Positions 15,958 through 28,396 of a stretch of DNA of 64,000 nucleotides are shown in pieces. Both the position numbers and the translations under genes were made by a program. The notes under the pieces were generated by a model that did no database searches, was not told the origin of the DNA, and was given only the letters and a program-made list of their open reading frames with translations. Every line of letters begins with the position of its first letter. Within the stretch, counting starts at the first letter, position 1. Location of the stretch: assembly GCF_014203545.1 (NCBI RefSeq), contig NZ_JACHJG010000003.1, positions 186,001-250,000 on the forward strand, given 5' to 3'. The DNA comes from Streptomyces netropsis (lineage in GTDB: Bacteria; Actinomycetota; Actinomycetes; Streptomycetales; Streptomycetaceae).

Positions 15958-17187
15958 ATGCCGGCCAGCGCTCCCAGGCTCCCCCGCCGTCCCCACCGCG
16001 ACGACGTCCTCATCGCGGCCGTCGGGCTGCTCGGCGGGCTCACCCTGTGGTTCCTCGGGCTGAGCAACAACCCGCCGATGCTCGGGCTGCCGAAGTGGCT
16101 GTGCCTGGTCGCGCTGGGCATCATGTGCGGCACCGAGCTGCTGCGGCGCAGCGCCCCGCTGACCGGGCTCGCGATCGGCACGGTCACGATCGTGCTCGAC
16201 ATCTGCACGGGCTCGCTGGTCGCGACGATCGCCATGTACACGGACGTCGTGTACGCGGCCGCGCTGTACGGGCGGCCCGCCGTCGCCCGGCGCATTCCGC
16301 GCGCCTGCGAGCTGGTGACGGGCATCGCGACGCTGCTGGCCCTGGCCGTCATCCGCAAGCCGGAGGCGCTGCTCATCGGCTTCGGCATCGGGGTGCTGAC
16401 CATCGCCCCCGCCTGGACCGGGATCGGCATCCGCGAGCACCGGGACGCCGCCCGCGCGGCGCGGCTGGAGGCCGAGCGGACCACGCTGCTGGCCGAGCTG
16501 GACCGGCGCGAGGCGGTCGGCGCGGAGCGCGCCCGGATGGCGCGCGAGCTGCACGACATGGTCGCGGGGCATCTGTCGGCCATCGCGATCCACTCCACGG
16601 CCGCGTTGTCGATAGGCGATCCGAAGGCGTCCGGGGAGGCGCTGACCGTGATCCGGGAGAACAGCGTGCAGGGGCTCGCCGAGATGCGCCGCCTCATCGG
16701 ACTCCTGCGGCACCCGGGCACCGATGAGGAGCCCGCCGCCTCACCCCGGCTCGACGGTGTCGACGCGCTGCTCGCGCGGGCCCGCACCACCGTGCGCGAC
16801 GACCGCTTCGCCTTCGTCCTGCGGGACGGGCGCGGCCCGGGCGCCCTCCCGGCGCCGGTGGAGCTGGCGGCGTACCGCATCGTGCAGGAGTCGCTGACCA
16901 ACGCCGTCAAGCACGCGGAGCCGGGCGAGGTGGCGGTGGAGCTGTCCCGCGACGGCCACGGGGGCCGGGCGGGCGCCGGGCCGCTGACCGTGCGGGTGAC
17001 CAGTCCGCTGGGCGGTGACCCGCGCGGCCCCCGGGCCCCGGGCTCGGGGGCGGGCCTGGTCGGCATGCGGGAGCGGGTCGCCCTGCTGGGCGGGGCGTTG
17101 GAGGCCGGCCCGGTGGCCGGGTCCGACGGGGACAAGTTCTGGGAGGTACGGGCGGAGTTGCCCGTGGAAGAGGAGGGGACGCCATGA
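15958..17187 (+). CDS. Sensor histidine kinase (HisKA_3/DesK type)
   Basis: The 409-residue kinase has four to six membrane segments in its first 155 residues and no large extracellular domain. A dimerisation domain with phospho-acceptor His199 in MARELHDMVAGHLSAIA follows, and then an ATPase domain with the N-box ESLTNAVKHA and G-boxes (GAGLVGMRERV). This is the architecture of kinases paired with NarL-type regulators, and its partner gene overlaps its stop by 4 bp. The nearby chitinase gene suggests, but does not prove, a role in sensing chitin breakdown. The ATG at 15958 was chosen because the sequence upstream reads as promoter. Confidence 0.94.
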   Translation: MPASAPRLPRRPHRDDVLIAAVGLLGGLTLWFLGLSNNPPMLGLPKWLCLVALGIMCGTELLRRSAPLTGLAIGTVTIVLDICTGSLVATIAMYTDVVYAAALYGRPAVARRIPRACELVTGIATLLALAVIRKPEALLIGFGIGVLTIAPAWTGIGIREHRDAARAARLEAERTTLLAELDRREAVGAERARMARELHDMVAGHLSAIAIHSTAALSIGDPKASGEALTVIRENSVQGLAEMRRLIGLLRHPGTDEEPAASPRLDGVDALLARARTTVRDDRFAFVLRDGRGPGALPAPVELAAYRIVQESLTNAVKHAEPGEVAVELSRDGHGGRAGAGPLTVRVTSPLGGDPRGPRAPGSGAGLVGMRERVALLGGALEAGPVAGSDGDKFWEVRAELPVEEEGTP

Positions 17188-17870
17188 CGGACCGCGAGAC
17201 GGGCACCGATCACATCCGCGTCGTGGTCGCCGACGACCAGGCCGCCGTGCGGTCCGGGCTGGTGCTCATCCTGCGTTCGGCGCCGGGTGTCGAGGTCGTC
17301 GGCGAGGCCCCGGACGGCGAGGAGGCCGTGCGGCTGACCCGCGAGCTACGGCCCGATCTGGTGCTGATGGACGTGCAGATGCCGCGCCTGGACGGGGTGT
17401 CGGCGACCCGGCTGATCGTCGCCGAGGGGTTGGCGGACGTCCTCGTGCTGACCACGTTCGACCTGGACGAGTACGTCTTCGGGGCACTGCGCGCGGGGGC
17501 GGCAGGTTTCCTGCTCAAGAACAGCGAGGCCGCCGACCTGGTCGCGGCCGTACGGACCGTCGCGCGCGGCGAGGGGCTGATCTCCCCGGCCGTGACGCGC
17601 CGGCTGATCGCGGAGTTCGCCCGCCCCGCGCCCGCGCGGTCGGCGAACGCACCCGACCCCGCCGTCCTCGACGTCCTGACGCGCCGCGAGCGCGAGGTGC
17701 TGGCGGCGCTCGGGGCGGGGCTGTCGAACGCGGAGATCGCCGAGCGGCTGCGGATGGCGGAGGCGACGGTGAAGACGCACGTCAGCCGGTTGCTCGGCAA
17801 GCTGGAGCTGCGCAGCAGGGTCCAAGCAGCCGTGCTGGCCCAGGAGTTGGGTCTGGTCCAGACCTCTTGA
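17184..17870 (+). CDS. NarL/LuxR-family response regulator
   Basis: The 228-residue regulator has a receiver domain with acidic pair VVVADDQ (14-20), phospho-acceptor Asp63 (LVLMDVQMPRLDG) and a C-terminal LuxR helix-turn-helix (LTRREREVLAALGAGLSNAE to LLGKLELRSR, about 163-210). The ATG at 17184 overlaps the kinase stop, so the two are coupled. The 3' end of the gene contains the first of two 12-bp chitinase-type direct repeats. It may control the chitinase gene 161 bp downstream. Confidence 0.95.
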   Translation: MTDRETGTDHIRVVVADDQAAVRSGLVLILRSAPGVEVVGEAPDGEEAVRLTRELRPDLVLMDVQMPRLDGVSATRLIVAEGLADVLVLTTFDLDEYVFGALRAGAAGFLLKNSEAADLVAAVRTVARGEGLISPAVTRRLIAEFARPAPARSANAPDPAVLDVLTRREREVLAALGAGLSNAEIAERLRMAEATVKTHVSRLLGKLELRSRVQAAVLAQELGLVQTS

Positions 17871-17886
17871 CCGTTGGTACAGACCT
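17854..17886 (+). promoter_or_regulatory. Two chitinase/DasR-type direct repeats
   Basis: TGGTCCAGACCT (17854-17865) and TGGTACAGACCT (17875-17886) start 21 bp apart, two helical turns. This 12-bp repeat is known upstream of Streptomyces chitinase genes and overlaps the DasR responsive element (consensus core TGGTCTAGACCA). The first copy crosses the stop codon of the response regulator gene. A small stem, CCCTCAC/GTGAGGG (17897-17917), follows. Confidence 0.85.
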
Positions 17887-17983
17887 TCTTACCCTCCCCT
17901 CACAACTGTGGTGAGGGTGTTCATATAACGCACACTCACCGGGCTGCGCACAGGTTCCGACGTTCGTCCCCCACCAGTTAGGA

Positions 17984-18015
17984 CTCCCCCAGCCCACCGC
18001 TGGGAGGTGCCCCCA
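17984..18015 (-). repeat. Half-copy E of the intergenic element, before the chitinase gene
   Basis: The block CTCCCCCAGC, CCACCGCTGGGAGGTGCCCCC is the reverse complement of the CACCTCCCAGCGGTAGC part of copies A, C and D, with one small change (CCA instead of TA). It can form a CCCAGC/GCTGGG stem that ends 5 bp before the AAGGAG ribosome site. Confidence 0.75.
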
Positions 18016-18031
18016 CACTCAAGGAGTTCCC

Positions 18032-20353
18032 TTGAGCACAGGAACCTCAGGACGTACCAGACACACCAAACGCATCACTTACCGAGCCGTCGCGGTGCTC
18101 GCCGCACTGCTGCTCCCGCTCGCCACGCTGGTCGGCCTGGCCGCGGCGCCGGCCCAGGCGGCGGCCTCCGCGACGGCCTCCTTCACCAAGACCTCCGAGT
18201 GGGGCAGCGGCTTCCAGGGCCAGTGGACGGTGAAGAACACCGGCACCACCACCATCAACGCGTGGACCGTCGAGTGGGACTTCCCCGCCACCACCACCGT
18301 CGGCGCCTACTGGGACGCCCTGGTCACCTCCTCCGGCGGACACCACACCGCGAAGAACCGCGAGTACAACGGCACCATCGCCCCCGGCGCCAGCGTCTCC
18401 TTCGGCTTCGTGGCCTCCGGCGACGGCGAGCCGAGCGGCTGCAAGCTGGACGGCGGCCCCTGCGACGGCTCCTCGGGCGACGACCCGCCGAGCGCCCCCG
18501 GGCAGGCCGTCTCCACCGGCGTCACCGAGAACAGCGTCTCGCTGAGCTGGCCGGCGGCCACCGACGACAAGGGCGTCAAGAACTACGACGTCCTGCGCGG
18601 CGGCACCGTCGTCGGCACGGTCTCCGGCACCACCTTCACCGACACCGGCCTGACCGCCGACACCGCGTACACCTACACCGTCGTCGCCCGGGACACCGCC
18701 GGCCAGACCGGCCCCGCCTCCCCGCCCACCACCGTCCGCACGGGCACGGGCGGCGGCACCGACAAACCGCCCTCCGCCCCCGGCACCCCCCAGGCCACCG
18801 CCGTCACCGACACCTCCGTCGCGCTGAAGTGGACCGCCGCCACCGACGACAAGGGCATCAAGAACTACGACGTCTACCGCGGCGCCGCCAAGGTCGCGAC
18901 CGTGGCCAAGCTCGCCTGGAAGGACACCGGCCTCACCCCCGGCACCGACTACGCCTACACCGTGGTGGCCCGGGACACCGCCGACCAGACCGGCAAGCCC
19001 AGCGCGCCGCTGACCGTCCGGACCACCGGCGGGGGCGGGCAGCCGGGCGACTACGCCAAGGTCGGCTACTTCGTGCAGTGGGGCATCTACGGGCGCGGCT
19101 ACACGGTGAAGTCCCTGGACACCACGGGAGCCGCCGCCAAGCTCACGCACCTCAACTACTCCTTCTCCAACATCGACCCGGTGAACCTCACTTGCCTCAA
19201 CGGCGTCACCAAGGCCACCTCCCCCAACCCCCAGGACCCCAACCAGGGCGACGGCGCGGGCGACGCCTGGGCCGACTACGAGAAGGGCTTCGGGGCGGGC
19301 GAGTCCGTCGACGGCGTGGGCGACACCTGGAACCAGCCGCTGGCGGGCAACTACAACCAGCTCAAGAAGCTCAAGGCCAAGTACCCCAAGCTCAAGACCC
19401 TGATCTCCGTCGGAGGCTGGACCTACAGCAAGTACTTCTCCGACGCGGCCAGGACGGACGCCTCCCGGCAGAAGTTCGTGAAGTCCTGCATCGACATGTA
19501 CATCAAGGGCGATCTGCCGCTCACCGGCGGCCGCGGCGGCGCCGGCGCCGCGGCAGGCGTCTTCGACGGCTTCGACCTCGACTGGGAGTGGCCGGGCTCC
19601 GAGGGCCACGCCGGGAACCACGTCTCGAAGGACGACAAGGCGAACAACACCCTGCTGTTCGCCGAGTTCCGCCGCCAGCTCGACGCCCTGAGCACCACGA
19701 CCGGCAAGAAGTACCTGCTCACGGCCTTCACCCCGGCCGACCCGGGCAAGATCGAGGCGGGCTGGGACATCACCACCAAGGACGGCACGCCCAGCGTCTT
19801 CGACTACATGGACTACGCCAACGTCCAGGGCTACGACTTCCACGGCTCCGGCAGCGACAACAGCTGGGAGCCCAACCGGACCGGCCACCAGGGCAACCTC
19901 TACACCGACGCCCAGGACCCGTACACCACGAAGTTCAGCGTCGAGTCGACCGTCCGGGCGTACCTCGACGCCGGCGTCGAGGCGCGCAAGGTCGTCCTCG
20001 GCCTCGCGTTCTACGGCCGCGGCTGGCAGCAGGTCGCCGACGGCGGCGCGCGCGGCGAGTGGCAGGCGGCGGGCGGCGCGGCCCCCGGCCAGTTCCCGGA
20101 GGAGGCGGGCACCCGCGGCTACGACAACCTGCTCGCGTCCGTACCGAACCTGACCGTGCACCACGACGAGCAGTCGGTCGCGACCTACGGCTACACGGGC
20201 GACAAAGGCCAGTGGTGGACCTTCGACGACGTCTGGTCCATCAACAAGAAAACCGCCTGGCTCAAGTCGAAGAGCCTCGGCGGGGTGATGATCTGGGAGA
20301 TGTCCGGCGACAGCGGCACGCTGATGACTGCCGTCGACAGCGGGCTGAAATAG
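18032..20353 (+). CDS. Secreted GH18 chitinase with CBM2-like and two FnIII domains
   Basis: The 773-residue enzyme cleaves chitin outside the cell. An N-terminal signal peptide (hydrophobic AVLAALLLPLATLVGLAAAP, cut near AQAA at about 44) leads to a CBM2-like carbohydrate-binding domain (about 45-145), two FnIII domains (about 150-235 and 245-330) and a GH18 barrel (about 340-770). The catalytic motif FDGFDLDWEWP has Glu519 as proton donor, and SVGGWTYSKYF is the second GH18 motif. The start is a TTG at 18032, five bases after AAGGAG. Direct repeats upstream suggest DasR-type control and induction by chitin. Confidence 0.96.
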   Translation: MSTGTSGRTRHTKRITYRAVAVLAALLLPLATLVGLAAAPAQAAASATASFTKTSEWGSGFQGQWTVKNTGTTTINAWTVEWDFPATTTVGAYWDALVTSSGGHHTAKNREYNGTIAPGASVSFGFVASGDGEPSGCKLDGGPCDGSSGDDPPSAPGQAVSTGVTENSVSLSWPAATDDKGVKNYDVLRGGTVVGTVSGTTFTDTGLTADTAYTYTVVARDTAGQTGPASPPTTVRTGTGGGTDKPPSAPGTPQATAVTDTSVALKWTAATDDKGIKNYDVYRGAAKVATVAKLAWKDTGLTPGTDYAYTVVARDTADQTGKPSAPLTVRTTGGGGQPGDYAKVGYFVQWGIYGRGYTVKSLDTTGAAAKLTHLNYSFSNIDPVNLTCLNGVTKATSPNPQDPNQGDGAGDAWADYEKGFGAGESVDGVGDTWNQPLAGNYNQLKKLKAKYPKLKTLISVGGWTYSKYFSDAARTDASRQKFVKSCIDMYIKGDLPLTGGRGGAGAAAGVFDGFDLDWEWPGSEGHAGNHVSKDDKANNTLLFAEFRRQLDALSTTTGKKYLLTAFTPADPGKIEAGWDITTKDGTPSVFDYMDYANVQGYDFHGSGSDNSWEPNRTGHQGNLYTDAQDPYTTKFSVESTVRAYLDAGVEARKVVLGLAFYGRGWQQVADGGARGEWQAAGGAAPGQFPEEAGTRGYDNLLASVPNLTVHHDEQSVATYGYTGDKGQWWTFDDVWSINKKTAWLKSKSLGGVMIWEMSGDSGTLMTAVDSGLK

Positions 20354-20397
20354 CGATCGCCGGCCGGGCTGGACACTTCCAGCCCGGCCGGCGATCG
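20354..20397. terminator. Strong bidirectional terminator after the chitinase gene
   Basis: A perfect 20-bp stem (20354-20373 with 20378-20397) has a 4-base CACT loop. It begins directly after the chitinase TAG and ends 14 bp before the stop of the convergent DUF2550 gene. No U-tract is present, as is common in Streptomyces. Confidence 0.9.
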
Positions 20398-20410
20398 AGG
20401 CCACAGGAAG

Positions 20411-20860
20411 CTAAGCCACATTGACTCGTTGGCCGGGAGGCGCCGCCTCGAGCCACGCCAGGAAGCCCGTCAGGGCGTCCTCGCTCATCGCCAGCTCCAG
20501 CCGCGTACCGCGGTGCATGCAGACCAGGACGACGGCGTCGGACAGCAGGGCCAGTTCCTCCTCGCCCTGCGGCGTGCGCCGCTCCAGCACCTCGATCGAG
20601 GCGCGCTCCAGGACCCGGCGGGGCCGGTACGCGTAGGAGAAGACCCGGAACCACTCGATCCGGTCACCGTTGTACCGCGCTACGCCGTACACCCACCCCT
20701 TGCCCGCCGGCTCGGGGTCGTCCTCGGGGACGTTCCAGCGCAGGCTGCAGTCGAAGGTTCCCCCCGACCGCTGGATGAGCCGTCTGCGCAGCCCGAAAAC
20801 GAAGAGCCCCACCAAAACCAGCAAGACGACGATGCCGCTCACGAGCAGAGCGAGGACCAT
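20411..20860 (-). CDS. DUF2550 membrane-anchored protein
   Basis: The 149-residue protein has one N-terminal membrane helix (ALLVSGIVVLLVLVGLFVFG, 3-22), then a basic LRRRLIQRSGGTFDCSLRW stretch and a compact cytosolic domain. It belongs to the actinobacterial DUF2550 family, nearly always next to atpC; function is unknown. The ATG at 20860 sits nine bases after AGGAGG. A GTG at 20866 is too close to that site. It lies downstream of the ATP synthase operon but beyond a strong terminator. Confidence 0.92.
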   Translation of the reverse strand: MVLALLVSGIVVLLVLVGLFVFGLRRRLIQRSGGTFDCSLRWNVPEDDPEPAGKGWVYGVARYNGDRIEWFRVFSYAYRPRRVLERASIEVLERRTPQGEEELALLSDAVVLVCMHRGTRLELAMSEDALTGFLAWLEAAPPGQRVNVA

Positions 20861-20906
20861 CTCCACCGACCTCCTCGCATCATCTAGAGCAACCGCACCT
20901 GTATTG

Positions 20907-20956
20907 CCTCAGCCGCGGACCGCCCTGGAGAACTCCAGTGCGGTCCGCGGCTGAGG
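20907..20956 (-). terminator. Terminator of the ATP synthase operon
   Basis: Arms of 17 bases (20907-20923 with 20940-20956, CCTCAGCCGCGGACCGC) enclose an inner stem CTGGAG/CTCCAG. It lies 24 bp after the atpC stop and would end the operon before the DUF2550 gene. Confidence 0.9.
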
Positions 20957-20980
20957 GACGAACTCAGTGAGTCGCGGGGT

Positions 20981-21355
20981 TCAGTGAACGCCCGTGACCG
21001 AACGCAGCCGGACATCCGCACGACGCTCGGCGTGCGCGTCGGCCTCGGCCTTCGCGCGCTCCAGCGCCCGCTCCGCGCGCTGGACGTCGATCTCGTCGGC
21101 CAGCTCCGCGACCTCGGCGAGCAGCGAGAGCTTGTCGTCCGCGAACGAGATGAATCCACCGTGCACCGCTGCGACGACGTTGCCGTCCGCGGTCTTGATG
21201 GTCACCGGGCCGGACTCCAGCACACCGAGCAGCGGCTGGTGGCCGGGCATGACGCCGATGTCGCCCGATGTGGTACGCGCGATGACCAGAGTGGCCTCGC
21301 CGGACCAGACGCTTCGGTCCGCCGCGACCAGCTCGACGTGCAGCTCAGCAGCCAA
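20981..21355 (-). CDS. atpC: F1Fo ATP synthase epsilon subunit
   Basis: The 124-residue epsilon subunit links the gamma subunit to the c ring and can inhibit ATP hydrolysis. The N-terminal beta-sandwich has the conserved GDIGVMPGHQPLLGVLESGP segment, and the C-terminal helical pair runs from about 85 to the end. A TTG at 21355 preceded by GAGGAG is preferred; a reading to 21376 adds seven untypical residues. Last gene of the atp operon, separated from atpD by 128 bp with a hairpin. Confidence 0.95.
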   Translation of the reverse strand: MAAELHVELVAADRSVWSGEATLVIARTTSGDIGVMPGHQPLLGVLESGPVTIKTADGNVVAAVHGGFISFADDKLSLLAEVAELADEIDVQRAERALERAKAEADAHAERRADVRLRSVTGVH

Positions 21356-21420
21356 CGTGGCTCCTCGGGTCTCCACCTGCCGGGTCTGACAGGTGTTGGG
21401 TCAAAGAATAGGGGACGTAC

Positions 21421-21453
21421 GGTCCGGGGGCGGGATGGCCCCGCCCCCGGACC
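21421..21453 (-). other. Hairpin between atpD and atpC
   Basis: GGTCCGGGGGCGGG (21421-21434) pairs perfectly with 21440-21453 around a 5-base loop. It lies within the operon and may act as an RNA stability element or partial terminator that lowers atpC relative to atpD. Confidence 0.7.
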
Positions 21454-21483
21454 GCTGATCACAGGGCTCCGCGAGCCCGGGGA

Positions 21484-23846
<2,363 letters not shown>

Positions 23847-23869
23847 GGATCAGGTCCCTTCCGTCGTCG

Positions 23870-25462
23870 TCACTTCGCGGAGCCGGCCGTGGCGTCGTCA
23901 CCGAGAAGCTTGCCGTCCGAGGTCTCGAACTGCTTCTTGAAGGTGGCGATGGCGTCGGCGAGCGCCTGGAGGGTGTCGTCGGACATCTTGCCGCCCTCGA
24001 CAATGCTGTCCATCAGGCCCTTGTGCTCGCGGCCCAGGTAGTCGAGCATCTCGCGCTCGAAGCGCTGGATGTCCTCGACCGGCACGTCGTCCATCTTGCC
24101 GGTGGTGCCGGCCCAGACGGAGACGACCTGGTTCTCGACCGAGTACGGGGCGTACTGGCCCTGCTTCAGCAGCTCGACCATGCGCTTGCCGCGCTCCAGC
24201 TGCGACTTCGAGGCCGCGTCCAGGTCGGAACCGAAGGCGGCGAACGCCTCCAGCTCGCGGTACTGGGCGAGGTCGACACGGAGTCGGCCGGAGACCTGCT
24301 TCATGGCCTTGTGCTGGGCCGAGCCACCGACGCGGGAGACCGAGATACCGACGTTCAGCGCCGGGCGCTGGCCCGCGTTGAACAGGTCGGACTCCAGGAA
24401 GCACTGGCCGTCGGTGATGGAGATGACGTTGGTCGGGATGAACGCCGACACGTCGTTCGCCTTGGTCTCGACGATCGGCAGACCCGTCATCGAACCGGCG
24501 CCCATCTCGTCGGAGAGCTTGGCGCAGCGCTCCAGCAGACGCGAGTGCAGGTAGAAGACGTCACCCGGGTAGGCCTCACGGCCCGGCGGGCGGCGCAGCA
24601 GCAGGGACACGGCGCGGTAGGCGTCGGCCTGCTTCGACAGGTCGTCGAAGACGATCAGGACGTGCTTGCCCTGGTACATCCAGTGCTGGCCGATGGCCGA
24701 GCCGGTGTACGGGGCGAGGTACTTGAAGCCCGCCGGGTCGGACGCCGGAGCGGCGACGATCGTCGTGTACTCCAGGGCGCCGGCCTCCTCCAGCGCACCG
24801 CGCACGGACGCGATGGTGGAGCCCTTCTGGCCGATGGCGACGTAGATGCAGCGGACCTGCTTCTTCGGGTCGCCGGAGCGCCAGTTGTCGCGCTGGTTGA
24901 TGATCGTGTCGACGGCCAGCGCGGTCTTGCCGGTCTGGCGGTCGCCGATGATCAGCTGACGCTGGCCACGGCCGATCGGCACCATCGCGTCGACGGCCTT
25001 GAGGCCGGTCTGCATCGGCTCGTGCACCGACTTACGGACCATGACGCCAGGAGCCTGCAGCTCCAGGGCGCGGCGACCTTCGGTCGCGATCTCGCCGAGG
25101 CCGTCGATCGGGTTGCCCAGCGGGTCGACGACGCGGCCGAGGTAACCCTCGCCTACCGCGACGGAGAGCACCTCACCGGTGCGCTGCACCGGCTGGCCCT
25201 CCTCGATGCCGCTGAACTCGCCGAGGACGACCGCACCGATCTCGCGCTCCTCGAGGTTGAGGGCGAGACCGAGGGTTCCGTCCTCGAACCGCAGCAGCTC
25301 GTTCGCCATGGCCGAGGGAAGACCCTCGACCTTCGCGATGCCGTCGCCGGCAACGCTGACCGTACCGACCTCCTCGCGCGAGGCCGCGTCCGGCTTGTAC
25401 GCCTGGACAAAGTTCTCCAGCGCGTCCCGGATCTCCTCCGGCCGGATCGTGAGCTCCGCCAT
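23870..25462 (-). CDS. atpA: F1Fo ATP synthase alpha subunit
   Basis: The 530-residue regulatory subunit of F1 begins [21 protein letters not shown]-loop [10 protein letters not shown], the arginine finger region in [20 protein letters not shown] and the C-terminal helical domain are all visible. The ATG at 25462 follows AGGGAACCCAG. The longer frame to 25735 covers the end of atpH and is ignored. Located between atpH (115 bp upstream) and atpG. Confidence 0.98.
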   Translation of the reverse strand: MAELTIRPEEIRDALENFVQAYKPDAASREEVGTVSVAGDGIAKVEGLPSAMANELLRFEDGTLGLALNLEEREIGAVVLGEFSGIEEGQPVQRTGEVLSVAVGEGYLGRVVDPLGNPIDGLGEIATEGRRALELQAPGVMVRKSVHEPMQTGLKAVDAMVPIGRGQRQLIIGDRQTGKTALAVDTIINQRDNWRSGDPKKQVRCIYVAIGQKGSTIASVRGALEEAGALEYTTIVAAPASDPAGFKYLAPYTGSAIGQHWMYQGKHVLIVFDDLSKQADAYRAVSLLLRRPPGREAYPGDVFYLHSRLLERCAKLSDEMGAGSMTGLPIVETKANDVSAFIPTNVISITDGQCFLESDLFNAGQRPALNVGISVSRVGGSAQHKAMKQVSGRLRVDLAQYRELEAFAAFGSDLDAASKSQLERGKRMVELLKQGQYAPYSVENQVVSVWAGTTGKMDDVPVEDIQRFEREMLDYLGREHKGLMDSIVEGGKMSDDTLQALADAIATFKKQFETSDGKLLGDDATAGSAK

Positions 25463-25577
25463 CTGGGTTCCCTGCTCTCCTTGTTGGGCCCGAAGTATTT
25501 CTTCTCTGGAGGAAGCCCTCCAGAGGACACCGTCGGCCCAACTCGGGCCGTCAGTCATGCTCTTGAGTTGGTGGCTG

Positions 25578-26393
25578 TCAGCCGGCCATCCGGCGGCTCG
25601 CCTCGGCGAGACGGTCCGCGATGGTGCCGTTGATGACCTCGTCACCGATCCGCACCTGGACACCACCGAGAACCTCGGGGTCCACGTCCAGGTTGAGGTG
25701 CACACGCCGCCCGTACAGCTTGGCGAGCGCCTCACCGAGGCGCTGCTTCTGCCGGTCGTTCAGCGGCACCGCGGACCTGACCTCCGCGACCATCCGGTCC
25801 CGGCGGTCGGCGGCCAGCTTGGAGAGGGCGGTGAGCCCCGCTTCCAGGCTACGTCCACGCGGGTGCGTGACGAGTCGGATCACCAGACGCTCGGTGACCG
25901 GGTTGGCCCGGCCGCCCAGCAGGCTGTGCAGCAGCTCGGCCTTGGCCGAACGGCTCGCGACCTTGTCGGTCAGCGCCGACCGCAGCTCGGTGGTCGAGGT
26001 GACGATCCGGCCGAAGCGGAACAGCTCGTCCTCGACGTCGTCCAGGACATCCGTCCGCTGCGCCGCGATGAAGTCGGCGCTGTCGGCCAGCTCCTCGATC
26101 GCGTCCACCAGGTCACGCGAACGCGACCAGCGGGAACGGACCATGCCGGCCACCAGATCGGCGGTCTCGCCGCCCACCTGGCCGCCCAGCAGCCGCCGGG
26201 CAAGCTCGGCCTTGGCCTCGCCGGACTGCGCCGGGTCGGTCAGGACCCGACGCAGCGACACCTCGCGGTCGAGCAGCGCGGTGACGGCGGCAAGCTCGCC
26301 GGCGAGCTTCGCCGCGTCCACGGACGTGTTGTCCGCCAGCGCGTCGAGGCTCTCGCGTGCGGAGGCCAGGGCCTCGCGGCTCGCTCCGCTCAT
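25578..26393 (-). CDS. atpH: F1Fo ATP synthase delta subunit
   Basis: The 271-residue protein joins F1 to the peripheral stalk. It is longer than the ~180-residue E. coli protein, as is usual in actinobacteria, with an N-terminal helical addition. The C-terminal part holds the family end: [20 protein letters not shown] then [10 protein letters not shown]. Its ATG overlaps the atpF stop (ATGA), showing coupled translation. Confidence 0.96.
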   Translation of the reverse strand: MSGASREALASARESLDALADNTSVDAAKLAGELAAVTALLDREVSLRRVLTDPAQSGEAKAELARRLLGGQVGGETADLVAGMVRSRWSRSRDLVDAIEELADSADFIAAQRTDVLDDVEDELFRFGRIVTSTTELRSALTDKVASRSAKAELLHSLLGGRANPVTERLVIRLVTHPRGRSLEAGLTALSKLAADRRDRMVAEVRSAVPLNDRQKQRLGEALAKLYGRRVHLNLDVDPEVLGGVQVRIGDEVINGTIADRLAEASRRMAG

Positions 26394-26953
26394 CGGGTCA
26401 CCTCTGCCTTCGCCGTATCGGCCGACTTGTTCTCGAGTTCGTCGAGGAAGCGGTCGATGGTCCGGCTCTGCCGGGTGGCGTCCTTGAGGGACTCACCCAC
26501 GAGCTTGGCCGCCAGGTCGCCGGCCAGCTGGCCCACGTCCTGTCGCAGCGAAGCCGCTGCGGACTTGCGGTCGGCCTCGATCTGGGCGTGGCCGGCCGCA
26601 ATGATCTCCTCGCGCTGACGCTGACCCTCGGTCCGCATCTCGGCGATCATCGCGACGCCCTGCTCCTGCGCCTCCTGGCGCAGACGCGCGGCCTCGTGGC
26701 GGGCGTCGGCGAGCTGTGCCCGGTAGTCGTCGAGCACCTGCTGGGCCTCGGCCTGCGCGGCCTCGGCCTTCTCCAGGCCGCCTTCGATGGCCTCGCGGCG
26801 CTCTTCCAGGACCTTGTTGATCTTCGGAGAGAGCTTCTTGGCCAGGAAGAAGAAGACGATGGCGAAGGCGATCAGACCGATGACGAGCTCTGGGATCGGC
26901 GGCAGAAGGGGAGCTTCTACTTCCCCCTCGCTCGCCAAGAGCAGGGCTTTCAC
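26390..26953 (-). CDS. atpF: F1Fo ATP synthase b subunit
   Basis: The 187-residue peripheral stalk subunit has one N-terminal membrane helix (LVIGLIAFAIVFFFLAKKL, 23-41), followed by a long charged coiled coil typical of subunit b. A GTG at 26953 is the start. It follows atpE by 41 bp and overlaps atpH by 4 bp. Confidence 0.96.
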   Translation of the reverse strand: MKALLLASEGEVEAPLLPPIPELVIGLIAFAIVFFFLAKKLSPKINKVLEERREAIEGGLEKAEAAQAEAQQVLDDYRAQLADARHEAARLRQEAQEQGVAMIAEMRTEGQRQREEIIAAGHAQIEADRKSAAASLRQDVGQLAGDLAAKLVGESLKDATRQSRTIDRFLDELENKSADTAKAEVTR

Positions 26954-26994
26954 ATCAATGCCTTCCGTCGCAAACAGTGGTCGTCAGACGGTGA

Positions 26995-28132
<1,138 letters not shown>

Positions 28133-28396
28133 CGCGAGCTCCTTCAGCGTGGCGCATAGGTACGGCAACCTCGTTGTGTCGGCGCGGCGCACAGCCGCGG
28201 AACGGCACTGGACTGGTCTTGCGGATGGGGGGGCAGGTGACCGGCGCGGAACCGGTCGGCGTAAGCGGCATCAGCTGCATGGACCGCCGATTCCGTCCCG
28301 GGATACTCGGGAGTTCAGCTGCCTGCGCCCACTGTGCCTCAGATGGCACCGGACGATAGCAGGTGAGCGCCGGCACCTTTATGGCGGCCCTACCGG

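Noticed and set aside
18007-20424. 805-residue plus-strand frame overlapping the chitinase gene
   Set aside because: Arg/His-rich out-of-frame reading of the GH18 gene; the real frame begins at the TTG at 18032 with signal peptide and catalytic motif.
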